Assembly (NCBI GenBank): GCA_003490025.1
Contig: DNJC01000029.1
Span: 1-55,060, forward strand
Reading direction: 5' to 3'
DNA from: Geobacter sp.
GTDB lineage: Bacteria > Desulfobacterota > Desulfuromonadia > Geobacterales > Geobacteraceae
Length of the DNA stretch: 55,060 bases
Shown here piece after piece: positions 7,833-16,679 of this stretch. The position numbers and the translations under genes were made by a program. Within the stretch, counting starts at the first letter, position 1. Every line of letters starts with the position of its first letter. The notes under the pieces were generated by a model, which did no database searches, was not told the origin of the DNA, and saw only the letters and a program-made list of their open reading frames with translations.

Positions 7833-10655
7833 TTAATGTTCCAGCACCTTGCGCACCTTTTGGGCCAGGGCGGACAATGAGAATGGCTTCTGTATGAAAT
7901 ACACACCCTCGTCAAGCACGCCGTGATGGGCGATGGCATCGGCCGTGTAACCGGACATAAAGAGGCATTTGAGCTGAGGATAAAGGGACAACAGGGTAGA
8001 TGCCAGATCCTTGCCGTTCATTTGGGGCATGATGACGTCGGTGATGAGCAGGCGAATCTCGCCTACGTGCTCTTTGGCCAGGCGGATGGCTTCAGCCGGG
8101 GTGTTTGCCTGTAGCACCGTGTAGCCCTGATTGGTGAGAATCTGCGTGGTCATATTCAGGATGGCCAGCTCGTCTTCCACCACCAGGATGGTCTCCTGCC
8201 CGCGCGGAGTCGGCATTATCATCGATTCCTGCTGTGCCGGCAGTGACTTTCCCGAATGCCGGGGGAGATAGATCGTGAACGTAGTCCCCAAGCCCGGCTC
8301 ACTGTAGACGTTGATGAATCCGTTGTTCTGCTTGACGATGCCGAATACCGTGGACAGTCCCAGGCCCGTGCCTTTACCAGTCTCCTTGGTCGTGAAGAAC
8401 GGCTCGAAGATGCGGTCCAGCGTTTTTTTGACCATGCCGCTGCCGTTGTCGCTAACTGCGAGCCGTACAAACTCGCCAGGTACTGCATCTGCGTGACCGG
8501 AGCAGTAGAGTTCGTCGAGGCTGCTATTCCCGGTTTCGATAGTGATCTTTCCGTCATATCCAATGGAGTCGCGGGCGTTGACACACAGGTTGGTCAGTAT
8601 CTGGTCGATCTGGGACGGGTCGAATTTGATCAGCCACAGATCGGACGACGGTTGCCATGTGAGACAGATGTCCTCGCCGATGATTCGTTGCAGCATCTTG
8701 AGCATGCTTGCCACGGTCTCGTTCAAGTTCAGCACCTTGGGAGCTATGGTCTGCTTGCGTGCAAAAGCCAGTAACTGCCGGGTGAGTTCTGCGGACTGCT
8801 CTGCTGCATTGCGAATTTCCTCCAGACTGCCATGCACCTTGTCTATATCCATCTCGGTGAGGGCCAGGCAGGTATGGCCGATGATGACAGTCAGCTTGTT
8901 GTTGAAGTCATGGGCGACACCGCCCGCCAGACTCCCCACCGATTCCATCTTCATGGCCTGAAGAAGCTGGGATTCGAGCTTGCTCTTCTCTTCTTCCGCT
9001 TTCCTGCGGTCCGTGACGTCTCTTGCCGTACTGGCGAATCCAACGACGGTCCCGTTCTCGTCGGTCTCGGAGCGGACCGACCACGCCATGTGATGCTCCC
9101 GGCCATCCATCGCCACCTGCCGGTTTTCATGTCTGAATATGCCGTCGCCGTTTTTCAGCCATGAATCGAAAGCCGCCAGGGTCGCCTCTCGGTCTTCAGG
9201 ATGGATGAAGTCGAAGGCCCGGCGGCCAAGACAGTCCTGCGGCGCCAATCCGAATATCTCCAGCGCGGCATGATTCACAAACAGCAAACGCCCCTCTGTA
9301 TCGACTCTGGTAATGAGGTCCGTTGTTCCTTCCACCAGATCGCAATACTGTTTTCGGCTCTTTATCAGTTGCTGTTCCGCCATCTTTCGTTCGGTGATGT
9401 CGTGGAGAAAAACTACCAGCGGTCTGTCGCTGACCGGCCGGTGCTGGACGCTGACTTCGACCTCGAAAAAGCTCCCATCCTTGCGACGGTGCTTCGATTC
9501 GAAGCGGCACTCGCCCTGCGCCATTACCTTCTGGAAGGCCGTATCGGCAGCGGTGTCGTTTGCCTCCAGGTCGGTGACCCTCATGGCCAGTAATTCACGG
9601 GCGCAATAGCCGCTCATCTGGCAATAGGCATTATTGACTTCCAGCAGAACCCCCTCGGTGTCCACAAGCCAGACACCGTCCATGGCTGTCTGAAGGATGG
9701 TCCGGTGGTGTTCCTCGCTATGCTGGAGTTCCTCCAGGGCCAGGCGTAGTTGTCTGCTGGTCTCGTCGATGTTGTTGCCAGTCGAACTCGCCACGCGATT
9801 GACCACAGACACCGTGATCAGTCCTATTGCAATAACCAGAATGGCCATGGTCAGTGCATCGTTCACCAAGTGTGATGCCGTTATGTAGCGAGAAAGGATG
9901 CTATGGAGTATAACCGGCACCAGCACGAGAGGAAGAAATACCCGAGACAGCAAGGCCGAGGTCGAGTTCCCGGTCACCTGGCGCACAGGGAAGCTCTCTG
10001 GTCCCGTTGAAGCAACTAATGCAACGCCCAGAAACAGGAAGGCAAGTGCGGTCGTGGCTGCCATCGGAATTGTGCCACTGCCATACATGAAAGGGGTGCC
10101 GTAGAGGTAGGCCAAAAGCACCGTTGCCCCGATGAGCACCGTCAGGGCTCCCATACTCGATGCCCAGTTCCCCAGTTGCCGGGCGTTCCGGGAGCTTCGA
10201 CAACGGTACAACAGCAACGAAATGCCCAGCCCGACTATGGAGAAGGTTGCGGCCGTGGCTGGCGATATTTGCCCGACGGGGATATCGCCGATCTTGTCCG
10301 ATGCTGGAATGAGCATGTCGTCGAAGTTGAGATCATATCCGACGAAGAGTTCGATCAAGTCAAGAAGGCAGAACACATTACAGAGAAGAACCAGGGCGGT
10401 TGCTGCTACCCAACTGAAGCCTTTTAAGGATTTTCGTGCGAGGAGGGACAGGACCGCGCTGAAGATAAGGAAACCGACGCTTGTCGTGGGCGCCATCGGG
10501 ATGTAGTGAGGTCGAATGCTGGCAAGGAACCGCAGCCCCGGAATATAGCCAAGCAAGCCGGCGAGGGCGATGATGGCGCCTCCCATCGTTGCCACAAGGA
10601 CGGCTTTTCTGAACCGGATGTCCGTTGTCTGCTGCAGTCGAATTTTACTCGTCAT
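7833..10655 (-). CDS. Membrane-bound hybrid histidine kinase with receiver domain
   Basis: 940 residues. Residues 1-290 contain about eight hydrophobic helices in a MASE-like arrangement with one periplasmic/loop region (PHYIPMAPTTSVGFL). Two PAS/PAC modules follow (HHRTILQTAMDGVWLVDTEG and QYCDLVEGTTDLITRVDTEG), then H-box SLAGGVAHDFNNKLTVIIGH, an HATPase with N-box LTNLCVNARDSI and G2 box GTGLGLSTV. The C-terminal receiver (ETILVVEDE..., acceptor Asp in LLITDVIMP, KPF lysine) completes it. The AHDFNN H-box and C-terminal receiver match the bacterial family that passes phosphate intramolecularly. No output regulator is adjacent. Confidence 0.93.
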   Translation of the reverse strand: MTSKIRLQQTTDIRFRKAVLVATMGGAIIALAGLLGYIPGLRFLASIRPHYIPMAPTTSVGFLIFSAVLSLLARKSLKGFSWVAATALVLLCNVFCLLDLIELFVGYDLNFDDMLIPASDKIGDIPVGQISPATAATFSIVGLGISLLLYRCRSSRNARQLGNWASSMGALTVLIGATVLLAYLYGTPFMYGSGTIPMAATTALAFLFLGVALVASTGPESFPVRQVTGNSTSALLSRVFLPLVLVPVILHSILSRYITASHLVNDALTMAILVIAIGLITVSVVNRVASSTGNNIDETSRQLRLALEELQHSEEHHRTILQTAMDGVWLVDTEGVLLEVNNAYCQMSGYCARELLAMRVTDLEANDTAADTAFQKVMAQGECRFESKHRRKDGSFFEVEVSVQHRPVSDRPLVVFLHDITERKMAEQQLIKSRKQYCDLVEGTTDLITRVDTEGRLLFVNHAALEIFGLAPQDCLGRRAFDFIHPEDREATLAAFDSWLKNGDGIFRHENRQVAMDGREHHMAWSVRSETDENGTVVGFASTARDVTDRRKAEEEKSKLESQLLQAMKMESVGSLAGGVAHDFNNKLTVIIGHTCLALTEMDIDKVHGSLEEIRNAAEQSAELTRQLLAFARKQTIAPKVLNLNETVASMLKMLQRIIGEDICLTWQPSSDLWLIKFDPSQIDQILTNLCVNARDSIGYDGKITIETGNSSLDELYCSGHADAVPGEFVRLAVSDNGSGMVKKTLDRIFEPFFTTKETGKGTGLGLSTVFGIVKQNNGFINVYSEPGLGTTFTIYLPRHSGKSLPAQQESMIMPTPRGQETILVVEDELAILNMTTQILTNQGYTVLQANTPAEAIRLAKEHVGEIRLLITDVIMPQMNGKDLASTLLSLYPQLKCLFMSGYTADAIAHHGVLDEGVYFIQKPFSLSALAQKVRKVLEH

Positions 10656-10884
10656 GATTGCGTCTCTTTTATGTTTTCCAGCCCGCTGCGCCCGGTTTCG
10701 TGAGAATACCGACAGCCGGTTGTCTACTTTATCGGCAGCAGGTGGGCCTTGTTAAACAATTTTGTTGGGAAACAGCGGTTTATAATGTTGGGGACGGAGA
10801 GCCTTCCGAAGCCTTAAATCTTTAAAGCCGAGCAGGGGATGAGGCGATAAGGGGTGAGAGGAACCAGGGAGAGGAAAAAACTGT

Positions 10885-11499
10885 ATGCAAACGATCTCCA
10901 AAGATGACTTCGGGCGGCTTGTTTTTCGCGTGCGCTCACCTCTGCAAAATGCGGTGGGAGGACTGGGGCTGTTTTTCCTGGCCTGGCTCGTAGTCCACTG
11001 GTTGACCCACCACCCTAACCGCGATCGAACCATCGGCCTTATCGGCGCGAGCATTACTTGCCTCTTGTTCATGCTGCTTTCCGAGAAAAGCGATTTCATC
11101 TTCGATGCCGGCACCCGTCGCCTCACCTGGACAAGACGGGTAGGCTTCCTTCGTCGCTCAGGGCAGGTACCGTTTGAGGAGATCGAGCACGTTGTTATTC
11201 GGACGGCACTAGGAAGTGATTCTGTCGCTCCGGGCCGGCGTATTGTGCTGCTGACGCGCAACGGCGAACTCCCCCTCAGTGCCAGTTACAGCCCGAGCGA
11301 TGCGTACGAAGCAGATGCGGAATCGTTGCGCACCTTCCTGGGCCGGACACAGGTTGATCCACTGTCGGCGTCGGTCGATGCCTTGGTTGCGGCTGGTCGA
11401 GATATGGATGCGATTCGTGAATTGCGGCTGACACGCGGCATGTCGCTGACCGATGCTCGTGCCGAGGTGGAACGAATCCGCAGGGAGCGGAAACATTGA
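10885..11499 (+). CDS. Small membrane protein with PH-like domain and L7/L12-like C-terminus
   Basis: 204 residues. Two hydrophobic helices (about 24-42 and 49-66) are followed by a beta-rich region resembling bacterial PH/YcxB-like domains (DFIFDAGTRRLTWTRR, IVLLTRNGELPLSASYSPSD). The C-terminus (about 168-200) has DAIRELRLTRGMSLTDARAEVE, similar to the helical end of ribosomal protein L7/L12 C-terminal domains, which occurs fused to other proteins. Function unknown. From codon ~103 onward the gene lies in a duplicated segment, and a startless copy of its 3' part is at 16034-16342. It is convergent with the porin gene across a shared terminator. Confidence 0.75.
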   Translation: MQTISKDDFGRLVFRVRSPLQNAVGGLGLFFLAWLVVHWLTHHPNRDRTIGLIGASITCLLFMLLSEKSDFIFDAGTRRLTWTRRVGFLRRSGQVPFEEIEHVVIRTALGSDSVAPGRRIVLLTRNGELPLSASYSPSDAYEADAESLRTFLGRTQVDPLSASVDALVAAGRDMDAIRELRLTRGMSLTDARAEVERIRRERKH

Positions 11500-11506
11500 A
11501 AGAAGC

Positions 11507-11557
11507 GGGTCGCGCCAGGACATCGGACCTCTATACAGGTTTTGTCCTGGCGCGACC
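11507..11557. terminator. Bidirectional terminator between convergent PH-like and porin genes
   Basis: A perfect 15-bp stem (GGGTCGCGCCAGGAC / GTCCTGGCGCGACCC) with a ~21-base loop lies between two convergent stop codons. It is conserved in the duplicate at 16356-16407, although long T-runs are absent. Confidence 0.7.
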
Positions 11558-11608
11558 CTTCGGTGCTTACTTCAGAGATACTGCGGGACTGCAGGTGCCG
11601 CGATCGGG

Positions 11609-12877
11609 CTACCAGTAGATGAAGGTGCCGAGGGCGCCGATGTTGGCGTCCTGCGTGGCGCCGTTGTACCACCTGTCCTGGGCCCAGGTGTACTCTCCTA
11701 TCACCTGCACGAACTTGTTGACGCTGTAGGTAAGGGCGACGACGGCGGCCTGCTGTTTCTGCAGGTTCAGGCTGGTGTCGTTTCCTGCCAGCTCCGCCCT
11801 GCTCTGGCCGTAGTTGACGCCCAACTTAAGCGCCGGTGTCAGCAGGTAGGTCCCTTGGGTGAGAAAGCCCCAGTTGACTCTTTCCTCGCCGTCGGCGGAG
11901 AGCGCGTCCGCGCCTTGCAAGCCGAGCATCCCCAGGGCCTTCCCGCCGTAGCAGGAGGCGAGCAGATCGACTCCGCCGAAACCGACCTCTACTCCGCCGG
12001 CTCCGCCCAGCGATGTCGCGTGCCCGCCCGGCCGCACGGCGGGTACAACCTGCGCGGCGGTGGTGGTGCCGTCCGGATTCAGGGTCGCGGGTATGGTGAC
12101 CGTGGGTGCCGAGGAGAAGCTCGCCTGCTGGTACAAGCCGGAGACCCAAGCCTGCATCCTGCCGCCGGTGAAGGTGGTGGCGTAGGAGATCTCGGTTTCC
12201 AAGCGGGGAACGTTGCGGATGGTGGCGGAACCGATGTCGTTGGTGTCGTTGACGCTGAAGGAGACTTTCACACCCTTGAGATCGGGGGTGGTGTAGCGGA
12301 TCTGGGCTCCGAAATTGGGATACAGGTAACCGTAGCCGATGTGACCCATGGTCGGTCCGCTGTTGACCGGTCCTATCACGCCTGCACCGAAGAGCGTCAT
12401 GTCCGTCAATATGTTCTTTGCCTGGTACAGATTGATTGCCCGACCCGCAAGCACCTGGCCGAACTTGCCGTATGCGGTCATGTTGATCTCACGGAAGTCG
12501 ATGTTCGGCGAGATGTCGGTGCGGCTGCCGCCGTTGTTCTGGATCTGCGGATAAATGCCGAGGCGGACCGCGTAATCTACACCGTCGGTGGTAGGTGCTA
12601 CGATGTTGAACCCGACGCCCACGGGCAAGAGGCCGGTGCGGACCCTGAACTGCTGCTGGTTTTCCCCTGTTCCCGTCTGGTCCCCGCCGAGCGAGCCGCC
12701 GACGACCCCCGCCGGACGCGTTCCCACCGTTTCGTAGGTGGCGAAGACATTCAGAAAACCGTCGGTGGAGAACTTCCAACCGTTTGAGCCGCCGATGTCG
12801 AATGCCTGTGCTGATGGTACTGCGGCGGCTGCCAGAAGAGTGGCCGCGGCCAATGTGGTGAGGCGTTTCCTTTGCAT
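11609..12877 (-). CDS. Outer-membrane beta-barrel porin
   Basis: 422 residues. A clear signal peptide (KRK-type start, hydrophobic core, cleavage after PSAQA near residue 25) is followed by FDIGGSNGWKFSTDGFLNVF and many alternating amphipathic strands rich in Tyr, Gly and Asn. The chain ends in IYW, the terminal aromatic residue required by the BAM insertion machinery. These features indicate a 14- to 18-stranded porin in the outer membrane. Substrate unknown. A truncated relic of its 3' end is found at 16458-16679. Confidence 0.82.
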   Translation of the reverse strand: MQRKRLTTLAAATLLAAAAVPSAQAFDIGGSNGWKFSTDGFLNVFATYETVGTRPAGVVGGSLGGDQTGTGENQQQFRVRTGLLPVGVGFNIVAPTTDGVDYAVRLGIYPQIQNNGGSRTDISPNIDFREINMTAYGKFGQVLAGRAINLYQAKNILTDMTLFGAGVIGPVNSGPTMGHIGYGYLYPNFGAQIRYTTPDLKGVKVSFSVNDTNDIGSATIRNVPRLETEISYATTFTGGRMQAWVSGLYQQASFSSAPTVTIPATLNPDGTTTAAQVVPAVRPGGHATSLGGAGGVEVGFGGVDLLASCYGGKALGMLGLQGADALSADGEERVNWGFLTQGTYLLTPALKLGVNYGQSRAELAGNDTSLNLQKQQAAVVALTYSVNKFVQVIGEYTWAQDRWYNGATQDANIGALGTFIYW

Positions 12878-13277
12878 GTTTCCCCCTGAGATTCAATTGT
12901 TCATTTGCAGCTGCATGCGACAAATCAAGGCGCCGGATGCATTGATTTTGCTTTGCATACAGTTCAATAGAATGCCTTTCTACAAAGCAACACTTATACC
13001 TGAATCTTACAGTTGTTCATTTTGCGGCTTATGCCCCCGGGACTCACTGTAAACAAAGCAGTTAAGGCATTGGCGTCATTTATGACTATGATGTCCCCGC
13101 CAGCTGTCTGCGCCAAAAGCGAACGTTGAGTTCGATCCGTTCTGGCGCAGGTGTATTCTTTTGGAGCATGTGGGTGGTTGGCGGATGAGATGTCACTGCG
13201 GGCATTGAAAGGGAGGGCGGTGGCCGAGTTGCCGGTTGAGCAGGGGATGGGACGAGAAGGGTGGAGCAGTTCATCAT
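12878..13277. other. Gene-free region upstream of the porin
   Basis: 400 bases without a convincing ORF. It must carry the porin promoter. Bases 13061-13175 belong to the duplicated segment and are retained in copy B even though the porin body there is lost. The match is gap-free over 115 bases, with several conserved blocks such as AGTTCGATCCGTTCTGG. Confidence 0.5.
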
Positions 13278-13586
13278 TTACCTGGTTTGAGAACTTTGGG
13301 TACTTTGAACTTGAGCCAGTTGAGACAGCAGTCCGTCCAGGCGGAGCATGAGTTCGCATAACATATCCTCATTGCATCCTCTGTTGCATATTTTCTGCAT
13401 CTTGCAATGCACTTCATAGAACATGTCATTGATGCTGAGTTCAAACTTAGTCTCTGATTGGTCGTTCAGCAGTAGCCTTTTCATCTGAATCAGCCGTAGC
13501 TCGACTCGTCTCTTGTTGGTGAGAGGGATATCGCTTTGGTTTAGCAACTGAAGGCACTGATTGACTGTACTATACTGCGGATTCAT
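13278..13586 (-). CDS. Hypothetical small protein
   Basis: 102 residues, predicted largely helical and soluble, with four Cys residues, three of them close together (CKMQKICNRGC). No family recognised. It is the last gene of a four-gene minus-strand run with AT-richer composition than the surroundings. GGAGAG lies ~10 bases before the ATG. A regulatory or adaptor role cannot be claimed from sequence. Confidence 0.6.
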   Translation of the reverse strand: MNPQYSTVNQCLQLLNQSDIPLTNKRRVELRLIQMKRLLLNDQSETKFELSINDMFYEVHCKMQKICNRGCNEDMLCELMLRLDGLLSQLAQVQSTQSSQTR

Positions 13587-13684
13587 AAAAGGTACTTCTC
13601 TCCGCCTGCTATTGTCCTATCAATTCAGATTAAAAGCCTTGCTGATGTTCGCAGTCACATTTGTACTCTTCTTCCTTTCAGCTT

Positions 13685-13990
13685 TCACTCCATTCGTTTC
13701 CTCTCAAGTTCGTTGAGGCTGGTAAGTATTCTGATTTTCATACGATCTCTGAACTTGTCATCTTTCACCAATCTTGTTGTAAAACTGACCGAGTAAGTCG
13801 CAATCATATTGTTGACTAAAAAATCATGGTAAGTATCTTCAGCTATGTTCTCATCAGTGATAACCACCCTGTAAACCTGAGTCAGTTGGTTAGTTGGTGT
13901 TATGTTCCTAACTAAGCAGTCATGATACTTATTTCGTATCACTTCAACGGCCTCGTCGCTAATGAAAAGCTTGTCAACAATAGCTCCCAT
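13685..13990 (-). CDS. Hypothetical small protein
   Basis: 101 residues, highly charged, with motifs VDKLFISDEAVEVIRNKYHD and a basic C-terminal helix ending SLNELERKRME. There is no signal peptide or membrane segment and no family recognised. It sits third in the small-gene run, 62 bases after the ISL3-like ORF and 98 bases before the last gene. Confidence 0.6.
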   Translation of the reverse strand: MGAIVDKLFISDEAVEVIRNKYHDCLVRNITPTNQLTQVYRVVITDENIAEDTYHDFLVNNMIATYSVSFTTRLVKDDKFRDRMKIRILTSLNELERKRME

Positions 13991-14052
13991 ATCCGACCCT
14001 CTTCTTCTGTTTTTTGACCGGTAAAGGCGCGCGCAAACAAGGGTGAAGCGCG

Positions 14053-14490
14053 TTAATGAGTGGCGTGCTTATCTGCGTTCCATTTCTTGTACAAGCCATT
14101 TGCCATGAACAACACATGCAATGGGTTCAAGACCTGCGTATCTTTGAGTTGCATTACAATGAGATCTAGAAGCAGGGTGTTGTTTATTAAAAGCTGGTCG
14201 CAACTGGCCCGGCAACCGGGATTGTAGTTACCTGTGATTGGGAGATATGCTCTCATATGTGTCTTGAATTGGAAAAGATCGAGATGCTTCCAGCTGACAT
14301 GCGTTTTGCCTATAACCTTGGCTTCAAAACCACAGATAGGGCACTGCGCGACGGCACGGTCATAATCAATCCGAAAATCTATCCTCAGGCGGTGTTTGGA
14401 ATAAGAAAGCGAAGATATTACCCATGGCGGATATATGTTCAAAATATCATAAAATATTGTGTTGTTTTTCAAAGGCATACATATACTCAA
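14053..14490 (-). CDS. Short protein with ISL3-transposase-type zinc finger
   Basis: 145 residues (TTG start at 14490, or ATG at 14478). Residues ~45-95 contain CPICGF...VSWKHLDLFQFKTHMRAYLP, which matches the N-terminal zinc-binding region of ISL3-family transposases (CPxCG...WRHLDxxQxxxxLxxxxPR). The HTH and DDE domains that should follow over another ~300 residues are absent. The remainder is unlike transposase. It may be a decayed transposase or a co-opted DNA-binding module. It overlaps the preceding gene by 4 bases, which suggests translational coupling and real expression. Confidence 0.6.
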   Translation of the reverse strand: MSICMPLKNNTIFYDILNIYPPWVISSLSYSKHRLRIDFRIDYDRAVAQCPICGFEAKVIGKTHVSWKHLDLFQFKTHMRAYLPITGNYNPGCRASCDQLLINNTLLLDLIVMQLKDTQVLNPLHVLFMANGLYKKWNADKHATH

Positions 14491-14768
14491 ATGGTAAAGT
14501 TGTCTTGAGTCAACTTGGAAGAGTTGCTTGTCGCCATAAGACAGCAGGGATGTTCGGTTCGAACATATGAGACAAGCTCGATATCGGACTCGTGAAAAAG
14601 AATGTCGCCGTAGCCTTCTAACTCATACTTATTAATCGCACCACGGATTATTCTTGAAATTGGAGCAATCGTACCTACGGGAATACTGTGCTTTTTGCCT
14701 GCTCTGTGCGAAGTCAGCCTTACCAGGTCGCCGGCTATGATTAATAAATCTCTTGTCCCTAACGGCAT
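14487..14768 (-). CDS. Hypothetical protein, possible SH3-like/KOW barrel
   Basis: 93 residues. The first half has the pattern AGDLVRLTSHRAGKKHSIPVGTI and continues with short beta strands to DILFHESDIELV, resembling small SH3-like barrels, but no family match can be made. GGGAGGGAA precedes the ATG. It is the first gene of the small-gene run, and its stop overlaps the next start (ATTTGA). Confidence 0.6.
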   Translation of the reverse strand: MPLGTRDLLIIAGDLVRLTSHRAGKKHSIPVGTIAPISRIIRGAINKYELEGYGDILFHESDIELVSYVRTEHPCCLMATSNSSKLTQDNFTI

Positions 14769-15111
14769 ATGTGTTCCCTCCCCATCCCATGGCGTTAATG
14801 GGGTGTCAACTAGCCCCTACAACCGTTTCTGAACGCAAGCTCCAGTATCAAACGAGGCTACGACGACGTATGCTCGCCAGCTGCTTTACCGGATGTCATG
14901 GTAGCTAAAGGCAAAGCAGGGGAGTCCGGAGCCAAAACAATGATATCCGGTTAGTGTATTCTAACAATAGGGCGCAATGCTCATTTTTTTTCTCTTTTTA
15001 ACTACGAAAAAAGGATGAGGCGCTAAGTTGTTACACAACTGCATTGGCTCGTAGAAATTGAAGGATAAGAGGAGGCGGGGGGTGAGCTTGAAATTCTATT
15101 GCAGTCGCATC
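14769..15111. other. Gene-free AT-rich stretch
   Basis: 343 bases between the small-gene run and the CsgD-like gene, both on the minus strand. No convincing ORF, repeat or terminator was seen. It presumably contains the promoter of the small-gene run. Confidence 0.4.
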
Positions 15112-15762
15112 TTACATGTGGTGTGCTGCCCACATAGCAGCTTGGAGGCGGTTCGTGACCTTGATCTTCTTGAAGATGTGATAAATGTGGGTCTTTACCG
15201 TGTGGGGACTCAAGCAGTAGGTATCCGCAATAACCGCATTGGTGAATCCCATGCTAAGACTGTTGAGGATGTTGATTTCCTGGGCTGTCAGTGAGGCAAG
15301 ACCTCCCTTCGCCTTTGTCGTTTTTTTGAGGCCGCCGTCCAACAGCAGTTTTGTCATCAACTCCCTGGATATCCACAGCTCCGAGTTCAAAACGGAGTGG
15401 ATCATCTTTAAAAGGGTCTCGATCCCGCCTTGGTAATAGAGAAAGCCGCGGACTCCGCACTGCAAAGCTTCACATTCCATATTCAGATTGTTAGATACAT
15501 TGGTCAGGACAACGTAGTCTCTTTGCAAAATATTATTTTTATCCGAGGAGATCAGTTCCTCGAGCGAGTCGTGGCTATTGCTGAAGTCATACAGGACGAG
15601 CCTTTTCTCTGCTGTGCTGTCCTCTACAACCGGAATCGAATGCAGGTTGGCTCCTGTTGTACATACCGCTCCCGTTTTCTCCGTAATGAAATGGGCGAGC
15701 AGTTCGTTGATGAGGATGTTGGCACCGATTAAGTATATCTGCCGTCCAGAGAAAGTTGTCAT
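15112..15762 (-). CDS. LuxR-family transcription regulator, CsgD-like
   Basis: 216 residues from the ATG at 15762, chosen because GAGGAGGTGG lies directly upstream; an in-frame ATG 19 codons earlier has no such site. The N-terminal ~140 residues resemble a degenerate receiver domain without the phospho-acceptor pattern. Residues ~150-215 are a LuxR HTH (SLTAQEINILNSLSMGFTNAVIADTYCLSPHTVKTHIYHIFKKI) followed by KVTNRLQAAMWA, close to the CsgD ending KNRTQAVSWA. CsgD controls biofilm matrix genes in enterics. A matrix role here is inference only. Its targets may include the neighbouring small-gene run. Confidence 0.8.
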   Translation of the reverse strand: MTTFSGRQIYLIGANILINELLAHFITEKTGAVCTTGANLHSIPVVEDSTAEKRLVLYDFSNSHDSLEELISSDKNNILQRDYVVLTNVSNNLNMECEALQCGVRGFLYYQGGIETLLKMIHSVLNSELWISRELMTKLLLDGGLKKTTKAKGGLASLTAQEINILNSLSMGFTNAVIADTYCLSPHTVKTHIYHIFKKIKVTNRLQAAMWAAHHM

Positions 15763-16033
15763 GCGCCCACCACCTCCTCTATGATAAAGTGTAATAAATT
15801 CCATGGTTGGCATGTGCACATTAGCTTAATTTTAAAAAATTACAACATTTTTTTTTGCCAATAGACAGCAGGTCCGATGGCCAGAAAGGATTCTGTATGT
15901 ATGCTATGCGCAGATACTGCATGTGGTATAGCGGACTTATGTTGAATGAGTGTGGAGTTGGCATCCATATATTCATCCATTCTACCTATAAGGAGGGGAA
16001 AAACGTAAGAGAGCGGGGGCGGGAGCTAAGGAT

Positions 16034-16342
16034 GTCGTTGTTCGGACAGCACTAGGGAGCGATGCTGTCGCTCCGAGCCAGCGTATCGTTTTACTGACGC
16101 GCAAGGGCGAACTCCCCCTGACCGCGAGTTACAGCCCGAGCGATGCGCACGCGGAAAATGCCGAATTGTTGCGCACCTTCCTGGGCCGGACACAGGTCGA
16201 TCCACTGTCGGCGTCGGTCGATGCCCTGGTTGCGGCTGGGCGAGATATGGATGCAATTCGTGAATTGCGGCTGACACGCGGCATGTCGCTGACCGATGCT
16301 CGTGCCGAGGTGGAACGAATCCGCAGGGAGCGGAAACATTGA
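16034..16342 (+). pseudogene. 3' relic of the PH-like membrane protein gene
   Basis: Encodes about the last 102 residues of the protein at 10885-11499 (starting near VVVRTALGSDAVAP, ending RIRRERKH) in an uninterrupted frame. It lacks the two membrane helices, and no ATG, GTG or TTG with a ribosome site precedes it. The frame has drifted by substitutions but has no internal stop. Confidence 0.8.
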
Positions 16343-16355
16343 AGGAGTTCGAAGC

Positions 16356-16407
16356 GGGTCGCGCCAGGACATCGGACCTTTCTACAGGTTTTGTCCTGGC
16401 GCGACCC
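16356..16407. terminator. Duplicated terminator hairpin
   Basis: Same 15-bp perfect stem as at 11507-11557, carried along in the duplicated segment. Confidence 0.6.
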
Positions 16408-16457
16408 TTCGGGTCTTCCTTCAGAGATATTGCGGGACTGCAGGTGCCGCGATCGGG

Positions 16458-16679
16458 CTACCAGTAGATGAAGGTTCCGAGGACGCCGATGTTGGCGTCC
16501 TGCGTGGCGCCGTTGTACCACTTGTCCTGAGCCCAGGTGTACTCACCGATCACCTGGACGAACTTGTTGACGCTGCAGGTGAGGGCGACGACGGCTGCCT
16601 GCTGTTTCTGCAGATTCAGGGTGGTGTCGTTTCCTGCCAGCTCCGCCCTGCTCTGGCCGTAGTTGACGCCCAACTTAAG
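16458..16679 (-). pseudogene. 3' relic of the porin gene
   Basis: Encodes the last ~71 residues of the porin (from LGVNYGQSRAELAGNDT to the terminal IYW) with a few substitutions. The frame stops being porin at the deletion junction near 16680. It cannot make a barrel. Confidence 0.85.

Larger units (their letters stand above)
11191..13175. repeat. Duplicated segment, copy A (intact)
   Basis: Bases 11191-11830 match 16034-16679, and 13061-13175 match 16683-16797 base for base in length. Copy A includes the 3' half of the PH-like gene, the terminator, the whole porin gene and its upstream region. Copy B lacks the part corresponding to 11831-13060. Similarity ends at 11191, in the middle of the PH-like gene. 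Confidence 0.85.

Noticed and set aside
6461..7897. 478-codon plus-strand ORF opposite the MFS gene
   Set aside because: Rich in Gln, His and Arg with no fold, antisense to a clear membrane transporter, and it runs through the repeat array.
11453..12787. 444-codon plus-strand ORF opposite the porin
   Set aside because: Gly/Val-rich shadow of the porin; it also overlaps the terminator hairpin. The porin has a signal peptide and a terminal aromatic.
13000..13359. 121-codon minus-strand ORF over the duplicated upstream block
   Set aside because: The equivalent frame in copy B contains a stop and the residues are not conserved in a coding pattern.
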